Source: Auriscalpium vulgare (taxonomy: Eukaryota; Basidiomycota; Agaricomycetes; Russulales; Auriscalpiaceae). Taken from it: DNA of 64,000 nt. A program made the translations under genes and the position numbers. This document shows, piece by piece, positions 57,051 to 64,000 of the stretch; within the stretch, counting starts at the first letter, position 1, and each line of letters opens with the position of its first letter. The stretch is from the NCBI GenBank assembly GCA_019915015.1, contig JAHBBC010000015.1:1364001-1428000 (forward strand). The letters run 5' to 3'. The notes beneath the pieces are model-generated. The model ran no database searches. It saw nothing but the letters and a program-made list of their open reading frames with translations, and was not told where the DNA came from.

Positions 57051-60000
57051 ATGTCGGAGTTATCTATCTACGAAGTCCACAAAGCGATGCGATTAAAATC
57101 TGGCCGGCCGTCTTTATCTATATCCCTCCTTCATTCCCCCACCATGGGCTCTCTCCAAGCTAGGGACATTCTCATTTCCTTTGCGGCAAACCTGCCCTTC
57201 CTCGACCTGGAACTCGTATTCATCAGCATTGCTCTCGTCCTTTCCTCCATCTTCATCATTCTCGTCAACGTCGCGAAACACGCAGTCGTCTCGTGTGGCC
57301 CACACATCATACGCCTCCCCTTCCAATTGGCAACTCACCGCCGGACACGTTCGTGTCTCTTGTTCATACTCAAGTCGCCCCACGTCGTTGCCCGCGTCGT
57401 CATTCGAATGGGGACCCACCCGCAGACACTTCGGTGGCTCATGTCCATCCTCAAGCTGCCCCAGGTCGCCATACGCCTCGCCTTTCGATTGGCAACACAC
57501 CGACAGACACGTCTGTTTCTCCTGGCGATCCTCAAGGTTGCCGAGGCAGTCTGCATTTACATCGTCAGGCCGATCGTTTTCGTCGTGGTGCCCTTCTTCG
57601 TGGAAGCGCTCCGCGTCATCGTCGGGTGTGGCGTAACATGGCTGACACGCGAACGGGGACCCAGCGACCACCCTTCTCGTGCACAGAGCACCGGCACAGT
57701 TGACTCCGACTCGAGTAGCCAAGGTCTCAAATCACGGCCCTTCCAGCCACCGCATCGGCCCGTCGCAGATCTTTCGCGGCACACCTTTCGACAGCCTCCC
57801 GGTATGATACAATTTCTTTCCTCGTCTCTTACATCTTCGGCTCAATTGCATTCAACAGTGCCTGTCCATACCCCGCCTACACCTCGCTCGAATCTACCTA
57901 CGCAAGGCGGCAAAGAACTCCTATGGGATGCAGGGTTCCCGCCAAAGACCCCACGGGCGCCGGGGATGCCAAGGCCCCGCATGCAGCCTCTTTCCCCGTC
58001 CGAATTGAAGCAGAAAACAAGCGGACCATCGCCGTTATTCTATCACAGGAACCCTAATCCCATGCCCAGGCGTCAGAGAGCGCCGGTTCTTCACGGAGAA
58101 TGGCTGGAAGACCCGCCGTTCCCATACAGAGTCTCAAGCTCATCCTCAACGCCTTCCTCTAGTGCAAATACCTCTTCCACGTCTCAATCAAGCGACCCGG
58201 CGTCCAGCAACAACAAGGCCGAGTCGGCACCGGCCGCACCTCCTGTTCCACAGCCTCAAACCACCTGGAAGCCTGCGACTCCGTCACGGCCCTCAGAACC
58301 ATCCCCGCCGTCACAATTATTTCCGCCCTCGCAGCCATCCCATCCCTCGCAGCTATTCCCGCCCTCGCAGCCATTCCTGCCCTCGCAGTCATTGTCGCCG
58401 TCACAAGCATTCCCCTCACAGCCCTCACAAGCGCCTCAGACGGCGGCGCCTGATGCCAAACCTTTCGAACCTCCGCAGCGGATTATATTCCCCACCATCG
58501 TCCCCGAAACTGATATTGTCATGGGCGTCGTCGTTACTGATGTCGAGCCAATGGACCAAGATGACCCAGATTACCAAATGGCCGACGGTGGCGAGGTCCC
58601 GCCACTGTCCCCATCTTTCTCTTCACCTTCCTCTTCGGCTTACCCCTCGCCATTCATCACACCACCGCCAACTCCTCGCCCGTCGTCCCGAGACTCACAC
58701 TGGAAAGACTGGCACCGCGCCCCGCTTCCTCCGCAGACCAGGCACCGATCATGGCGACGTCAGAACACTGCGCCGGCGGATTCTATGAACATCGATGCGA
58801 ATTCGGCCTTTGCGGCCGCTGAACTTACTGAACGTCTCAACCGGTTGAGCGTCGAAGATGTCGCGTGGCGCGCGCAAAGATTTGCATATCCGTCCGCGCC
58901 TGCGATGGGAGTGCATGCATCGATGCATGCGCCTGCACCCACGAACCACGCGCCCGCGCAAAGACCTCCATACTCGCCTGCGCCTGTGACGGAAGACATA
59001 ACGATGCATGCGCCGACTACGCCAGCCCCAGCGCATGCGCGGGTCTCTGTACCTACCCCTGCTCATTCGTCGCCTGCTGCAGCGCCAGATCCGGTGCCTA
59101 TGCCTACACCGACAAGTGCACGTACTCCCGCGTCCGCGCCGGCACCGTCGCCTGCGCCTGCGCAAAGACCTGCACATTCGCCTGCACCTGCGACGGGAGT
59201 GCACGCATCGATGCATGCGCCGAGAGTCAGACCCCCGCCAGCCGCAGCGCATCCGCCGGTTTCTGCATCTACCCCTGCTCGTCCGTCGCCTGCTGCAGCG
59301 TCGGTGCTTAAGCCGACGACTGCACCTGCTCCCGCGTACGCGTCCGCGCCATCACCGTCGCCTACGGCAGCACCTGCGCCCGCCCCATCGGCGGCACCTG
59401 CTGCTTCGTCCCCTGCCCCGTCAGTGCCTACGCCTGTGCCGACTCCCGCTCCTACACCGTCAGTGCCTGCGCCTGTGCTGACTCCTGCTCCTACACCTGC
59501 ACAGGCACCAGCACAAGCTCCTATAGCATCAGCATCAGTGCCGACACATGCACCGGCAGCTGCATCTGCATCGGAGCCAGCGCCTGTGCATCCGCCTTTG
59601 TTTACACCCGCCCAGATGTTCGCACGAGCACAAGCACGTGGGAGTGGGCGTGGACGAGCCGGACGAGGACGCGCACCAGAACTGGCGTGGGCACGAGCAC
59701 GAGCATCAGAACCAGCACCTAAGCTAACATCTGCGCCGACACCTGCGTCGACTTCTTCGCCTGCGCCGGCACCGGTACCTGCCACGCCGACGCCGACAGC
59801 CACTCCTGCGGCCGCACCTGCTTCGCCCGCGTCGACACCTTCTCCACCGGTACCCAAGCCTGCACCCACTTCTGCGCCCGCTCCTGCACCCGCTCCTGCA
59901 CCCACACCCACACCTGCGCCCTCGCCCGCGCATGCACCGGTTCCCACTCCCTCATCGGCTCCTCCACCAGCGCCCGCGCCCGCGCCTGGACAGGCACCTA

Positions 60001-60110
60001 CGCCCGCACCTGGACCTATCCATCCACTTACAGACTTCGAAATGCCCGAAGTCCTCCGCCAGTTTGAGCAGTTCGCCGCTAACCCAGCGGCGTTTTTTGG
60101 GCCGGCATGA
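57051..60110 (+). CDS. Membrane-anchored Pro/Ala/Ser-rich low-complexity protein (1019 aa)
   Basis: A single open frame of 1019 codons without need for introns; ATG at 57051 or, in frame, at 57144. A hydrophobic stretch (LELVFISIALVLSSIFIILV, about residues 52-72) is a likely membrane anchor. It is followed by three related segments of about 27 residues with the pattern LATHRxTR...ILK (LATHRRTR, MGTHPQTL, LATHRQTR), then VFVVVPFFVEALRVIV. The rest is disordered. It holds Ser/Pro blocks, a run of SQLFPPSQPS-type repeats near residues 420-460, a short acidic part (MGVVVTDVEPMDQDDPDYQM) and about 400 residues dominated by Pro, Ala, Thr and Ser. A Gly/Arg patch (GSGRGRAGRGRA) lies within. The final part (PLTDFEMPEVLRQFEQFA) is non-repetitive. 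No known family; an envelope-attached scaffold is a guess. Confidence 0.65.
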   Translation: MSELSIYEVHKAMRLKSGRPSLSISLLHSPTMGSLQARDILISFAANLPFLDLELVFISIALVLSSIFIILVNVAKHAVVSCGPHIIRLPFQLATHRRTRSCLLFILKSPHVVARVVIRMGTHPQTLRWLMSILKLPQVAIRLAFRLATHRQTRLFLLAILKVAEAVCIYIVRPIVFVVVPFFVEALRVIVGCGVTWLTRERGPSDHPSRAQSTGTVDSDSSSQGLKSRPFQPPHRPVADLSRHTFRQPPGMIQFLSSSLTSSAQLHSTVPVHTPPTPRSNLPTQGGKELLWDAGFPPKTPRAPGMPRPRMQPLSPSELKQKTSGPSPLFYHRNPNPMPRRQRAPVLHGEWLEDPPFPYRVSSSSSTPSSSANTSSTSQSSDPASSNNKAESAPAAPPVPQPQTTWKPATPSRPSEPSPPSQLFPPSQPSHPSQLFPPSQPFLPSQSLSPSQAFPSQPSQAPQTAAPDAKPFEPPQRIIFPTIVPETDIVMGVVVTDVEPMDQDDPDYQMADGGEVPPLSPSFSSPSSSAYPSPFITPPPTPRPSSRDSHWKDWHRAPLPPQTRHRSWRRQNTAPADSMNIDANSAFAAAELTERLNRLSVEDVAWRAQRFAYPSAPAMGVHASMHAPAPTNHAPAQRPPYSPAPVTEDITMHAPTTPAPAHARVSVPTPAHSSPAAAPDPVPMPTPTSARTPASAPAPSPAPAQRPAHSPAPATGVHASMHAPRVRPPPAAAHPPVSASTPARPSPAAASVLKPTTAPAPAYASAPSPSPTAAPAPAPSAAPAASSPAPSVPTPVPTPAPTPSVPAPVLTPAPTPAQAPAQAPIASASVPTHAPAAASASEPAPVHPPLFTPAQMFARAQARGSGRGRAGRGRAPELAWARARASEPAPKLTSAPTPASTSSPAPAPVPATPTPTATPAAAPASPASTPSPPVPKPAPTSAPAPAPAPAPTPTPAPSPAHAPVPTPSSAPPPAPAPAPGQAPTPAPGPIHPLTDFEMPEVLRQFEQFAANPAAFFGPA
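58895..60015. repeat. Pro/Ala codon minisatellite-like region
   Basis: Degenerate repetition of cct/gcg/gct/cca codon pairs encodes the Pro-Ala tail. A larger imperfect unit of about 240 bp (ATGGGVHASMHAP-type) occurs near 58900 and 59160. It is frame-preserving, which argues that the protein is translated. Confidence 0.6.
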
Positions 60111-60693
60111 GTGTATCCTGTTGTATTACTTATATATCTCTTTTTCTTTTTCCTTAGCTTGTTCCTGTGTCGTCACAACATGAATATCATAAACATTTTA
60201 TAACCATTACTCACACAAGACGTCAACTGTATCTACATCTATCGCGCGTCAGATGACGGAATATCGCGCGTAGTCCAGATAGGTGTTTGCCGCGGCTTGC
60301 GGCCACGGAATCCCCCTGCACTGGAGCACTGCGGTCGCGCGGCCCGCGGGGCGGGCGGCAGCAGCGGGCCCGCCGGCCTGGCGTTGCGCCGCCGGCACTC
60401 GCGGGTCCTACGCACTTCAAGTTCCAGGCTTCCAACTGCACGAATCCCTCCTCCAGCTTCAGCTGTCTGCGGGTAGCTCAGCGGCGCGCCGGTAGCCCTG
60501 AGATCCATCCTCACATTTTATGACTCTTTATTCGTTATTTCTTCTAGCACAGCAATGAATACGCAAAACTTTTCAAATCACACTGTGACTTTGGCGGCAT
60601 AAGTCTGGTTTGCTATTCTCGCTCGGGACAGAACCTCAGGGATATCATACTGTACATGAGACAGTTGGAACTGTGGTGTTTAACCAGCTTCGT
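60111..60693. other. Intergenic between convergent genes
   Basis: 3' sequences of the Pro/Ala-rich gene and of BTB1. Short GC-rich open frames at 60239-60523 have no motif. Confidence 0.45.
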
Positions 60694-62017
60694 CTACTGC
60701 GCGTCGGACTGTGCCAGCTTCGCCTTCCTTCTTTCCCACGGACTCAGACTTCCCACGGACTCAGACTCGTCGACGGCCAATCGACGGCGGCGTGGGGTAA
60801 CATCAGGGCTCGACGGCGTGCCCGGTATGTGCTGGTCCTCCTGCGGCCCCGACAGTGCTGAGAAGACAGCGCCAGGTATTAGCCGTGAATGGATGGGTGA
60901 AACCACAACCGCGCCCTTCCTGCTCGCAGACTCGGCCTTCTTGCTCGCAGGCTTCAAGGCAGCTTTCTCCGCAGACCTGATGCTCTGTATCTCCTTAGAT
61001 AGCGGAGGCGTTGGACTGGGTGCTGGTGCTACGGTCAAACCTTCGAGCACCGTCGTCACGTCCACCGGGGTTGACTGGGCGCGCAGCCTTCGGTCAAGCT
61101 CGGAGAGAATGCCTCCGAAGGATGACTTGAAGACGGACTCGCGGATGAACTCGCGAACGTTGTGCACGAGTACGACATCCGCGATGTCCATGCGCCGCGC
61201 TTCGTCGAAAGTTAGGGGCTGCTGTCGCTGGCACAGCGACACGAGCGCCGGTGGGACCCAGTGGTCGACAGCGTGCGCGCGCCCGAGGACGAGCTTGTCC
61301 ACGGGCCCGGCGAGGCTGTCCAGCTGGCGTACGGCGCGTTTCACGATAGACGTGAAGCCCCATCGCGTGGCGAGGCGGAGGACGGAGGTCCAGTCGACGG
61401 CGGAGGATATGTCCGTTTCATCGAAGTCCCTGGTGACACAGTCAAGTCAATGTGTAGATCGCGGTGCAGACACGATAGACTTACAAGGGATAGACGACGG
61501 ATAGGAACGCGTCAAACTCAGAGGCGGAGACGTCCGGAAGGGATATGATGGTCGACGCCGAGTGGTTGTCATCCCACAGAGAGGACGACGCCAGGCGTGC
61601 GGCAAAATGGGTCGAGTCGCGAATGAGGAAATAACGATGGATGTGATACAAGACGTTGTCGACCTGGACGAGTGTCAGCTGGGCTCATCGTGTTGATGGT
61701 GGTGTCAAATGCCTACTCACAAGGAAAGTGACATTTCCGTCCTTGAAAAAGAAACGGTCATGACGCTTGTACCGGTTGAAGGCGTCCGACTCCTTGCGCT
61801 CTACACGGGTCCCTTCATCGGCTGTCGGAGTCTTGGGCACGGCTTTCCTTGCGACGGTCGGAGTAGACATGCCTTCTGTTTTCGATGGTAGCGCGATGGG
61901 GTCTGAGGACGCGATGGTGTCGAAAGATACCACAGATGACGTTGGCGACAGAGATGGGGATGAAAGCAGGATGTGCTCGTTGTCTCCTTCGCCCCAAATC
62001 CAAACACGCGAAGTCAT
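60694..62017 (-). CDS. BTB/POZ-domain protein 1
   Basis: Exons 62017-61721, 61663-61485 and 61429-60694 sum to 1212 nt, or 403 residues. The BTB domain of the type common in Agaricomycetes is at about residues 85-190. It shows FFFKDGNVTFL, VDNVLYHIHRYFLIRDS, then LPDVSASEFDAFLSVVYP and DWTSVLRLATRWGF. A helical part follows (VDKLVLGRAHAVDHW, MDIADVVLVHNVREFI), then a Ser/Pro/Arg-rich tail. BTB domains dimerise and often act as cullin-3 adaptors or with transcription factors; the role here is unknown. The start is uncertain, since a downstream in-frame ATG near 61870 would give a shorter N-terminus. Tandem with BTB2, same strand and same intron positions, so the two are duplicates. Confidence 0.82.
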
Positions 62018-62596
62018 GAAAGATATGGTCAAGAGTGTGTGGGCGCCGAAAGATCGCGATAGGTCAGAAGGGCTGGATCGCGCTGAACCCGACGACGCCT
62101 CTTATACTTACATTCTTGGCACCGAGACGCCTAGGAGAAGTCGTCGAAGCGGAAAACGAGGCGAAGGCGAGGCAGATAGCGTTACACACACGATGGCCTT
62201 CAGTTCCATTACGGTGTGAATGCCAGGAGTTGAATAGGCAATGCGGCTGCGTGGAGCTAGTGTTCTAGTACTAGAGGCGGCAGCGAGAAGGCTACTGTCC
62301 GCGACCCGCGGCCGGCGGTGGCCGCCCGCATGGCCGAGAGGCATGCCGTTGACCTCGAGCGATTTTACAGCGCGTGGGATACGGTCTCCGATCTCATCGT
62401 TTGCAACACATCTACATACGGTAATAAAACAACACATAGTCAAGGTATACTATTCTGGATACACCTGGGTCCTGCGATATGGGCGGACTAAGTAGTACCA
62501 ACAGCAAAGACATCAGAAGTACTAGTAAGGCTAAAGAGAGGCTAAGTGTCCGAGGACCGAAACTCGCTGTAACTAGGCCAGTAACCCGATGGAAAC
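62018..62596. other. Intergenic between tandem BTB genes
   Basis: A minus-strand open frame at 62108-62443 could be extra 5' sequence of BTB1 but has no motif. No tRNA fold could be built from the tRNA-like phrase near 62330. Confidence 0.4.
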
Positions 62597-63622
62597 CTAC
62601 CATCCTGATGATCCCTTTGCAGCGGTCTTACCTTTTCCACTGGGTCGAGCGCCGGTAGCCATCGTATTTTCCTCATCCTTAATCACCGCCTCATCCTGGG
62701 AGAACAGAATGCCAACCAAAGGCATACGTTGAGGAAGAGACGAAGACCCAGAGTTGCGGACTGGGCTTGGATCGCGAGGTGGGGGTGTCGGACTGCGAGG
62801 CGGAGGGGGCGGCCGAAGTTGCTCCTGTAGCCGCGCAGTGATTTCCTCTTTGGTGAATAGAGTGGTGCTCTTCACAGTGCTTTCGCGCATGTTGAACACC
62901 ATGATGATGTCCTGTGTGCTCAGGCGCTGAGCCTCCTCGATGGTGAGCGGCGGCGACGGCTTGAGGCACAGGTCGACGTACCCCCGGATGAGCCAGTCAT
63001 CCAGGCCGTACTCGTGGCCGAGCACGATGTTGTCCACGGCCGACGCAATGGGCGTTAGTTGCTGGATCGAGAGCTCGCGGATCGATGAGAACTGCCACTC
63101 CGAGGCCAGGCGCAGGACGGCGGTCCACTCCTCTACCGTGGACAGGTCGTTCCGATCGTACCTTCTACATAGAAAAGGTTTCATTCAACGGCCAATTCAA
63201 AGCTAAGCACTAGGACTCACGTAGGGTACATAACGGAGAGGAATGCGTCGAATTCGCTCGATCGCACGCCAACCAGCTTGACGACCTTTTCATCTAAGGC
63301 TAGGATGCTGGAGCCGCGGAACAGGTAGCGATGGAGCTGATACAGGAAGCCCTCGACCTGTCATGAGGGCGTTGGAATGAATAAGTAAATCGTACTCGAC
63401 CTTAAGCAAAGAACTGACCAAGAAATTGACGGTGCCATCTTCATAGTAGAAACGCTCGTGCTTGACGGCGGCACACGTGCTGCCGGCGTCGAGACAGAAC
63501 TCGGATTGGAGGTTGATTGGCGTGGTCGCCGCTCCCGGACCTGAGCTGGGCACGAGAACAGGGGAAGAAGGAGGGGAGAGGCTCATGATGGAATGGACGT
63601 CTGAGGTATTTAGGGACGACAT
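62597..63622 (-). CDS. BTB/POZ-domain protein 2
   Basis: Exons 63622-63419, 63357-63221 and 63164-62597 sum to 909 nt, or 302 residues. The N-terminus is Ser/Pro-rich, then FYYEDGTVNFL, VEGFLYQLHRYLFRGSS, VGVRSSEFDAFLSVMYP, and VEEWTAVLRLASEWQFSS. A BACK-like helical part follows (VDNIVLGHEYGLDDWLIRGY). A proline-rich hinge (RPPPPPRSPTPPPRDPSP) and a short basic tail end the protein. Intron positions and phases match BTB1, supporting tandem duplication. A TATA box lies about 120 nt upstream. Substrate-adaptor or regulatory function is possible but not shown by sequence. Confidence 0.87.
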
Positions 63623-63743
63623 GCGACGTTCTGAAAGGCGAAATCAGTCTCAAGTGCCAGAAGAACGAGTCGTGGGATGAACGCACTGCCGCGGCGTTGC
63701 TCTGAGATGAGGCGCTAGTTTATCGGGCTCGCGCCTGGCTTTC

Positions 63744-63749
63744 TTTATA
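63744..63749 (-). promoter_or_regulatory. TATA box of BTB2
   Basis: TATAAA on the minus strand about 122 nt before the ATG at 63622. Confidence 0.5.
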
Positions 63750-64000
63750 TGCACGGCTGCACGGCGTCTGTTGAGCGTCAGGACAAGGCTGGCAGCTTCT
63801 GTCTGCCTCGTGCAGGCCATGCATGCAATGTTAACGGCAAGTTGCTCAACTGCGGATACATTTCTGGAAACCTTTTCCCAGAATTAGGACACGGCGTGGA
63901 CAATCGGCGCTATGTAGTCACCAGCAAACTGGAGTCAGCGTATGAAGTGCTGCGCTATGATCAGAAGCTTTAGACAAGGATTAGCGGATGGGGGAATAAG
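63750..64000. other. Window end, no gene seen
   Basis: An open frame of 74 codons (63749-63973, +) has no motif and may be chance. Confidence 0.4.

Noticed and set aside
58162..58788. 208-codon plus-strand Arg/Pro/His-rich frame
   Set aside because: Shifted-frame shadow of the Pro/Ser-rich gene; composition is explained by frame shift of the same repeats.
59063..59947. 294-codon minus-strand Gly/Ala-rich frame (AGAGAG-type)
   Set aside because: It is the antisense of the Pro/Ala repeat; a repeat of that composition leaves the reverse strand open automatically.
60465..60500. tRNA D-arm-like phrase (gggtagctcagcggc)
   Set aside because: No matching T-loop (GGTTCGAAT type) or acceptor stem nearby.
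62320..62375. tRNA-like phrase (catggccgagaggcatgcc)
   Set aside because: No acceptor stem, anticodon arm or T-loop consensus can be placed around it.

Overview
The window is nuclear DNA of a basidiomycete fungus, most likely an Agaricomycete and possibly Polyporales. The evidence is dense short introns (about 45-65 nt, almost all GT-AG, five apparently GC-AG), fungal housekeeping genes (UTP20, GCN1, CTK3, GEP4, NAXE, GGPP synthase, formate dehydrogenase) and families expanded in Agaricomycetes (DUF6534-type membrane proteins, BTB proteins). I assembled gene models by hand. A model was accepted when introns kept frame and removed in-frame stops; exon sums were checked for most genes.

Left part (1-11.2 kb): a duplicated accessory region around an intact NAD-dependent formate dehydrogenase gene (5124-6648). 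Two lineage-specific families, here called A and B, lie as convergent pairs. There are three A-B pairs: A1/B1 at 1-1593, decayed A2 with B2 at 6790-7805, and an inverted pair B3/A3 at 9582-11199. A divergent solo B copy (B4) lies at 3184-3741. Family A carries a pattern that looks like a basic helix-loop-helix (bHLH) domain, duplicated in tandem in A1. Family B encodes about 140-residue proteins with a predicted coiled-coil end. The region upstream of B is duplicated with it.

Middle-left (12.6-26.1 kb): five paralogous multi-pass membrane protein genes (D1-D5, DUF6534-like), two on + and three on -. Each is cut into about 16-18 very small exons at largely conserved positions.

Middle-right (26.4-56.4 kb): compact housekeeping genes. 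In order they are a dynamin-like GTPase (-), CTK3 (+), UTP20 (-), NAD(P)HX epimerase (+), a one-TM hypothetical (-), GEP4 (+), a small hypothetical (-), GCN1 (+, about 28 exons) and GGPP synthase (-). UTP20 and NAXE are divergent with only 220 bp between start codons. GCN1 and GGPP synthase converge with 85 bp between stops.

Right end (57-64 kb): one long intronless-looking gene for a protein with an N-terminal hydrophobic/amphipathic repeat region and a huge Pro/Ala/Ser low-complexity tail, then two tandem BTB-domain genes (-).

I see no recognisable transposase, reverse transcriptase, rRNA, tRNA or CRISPR array.
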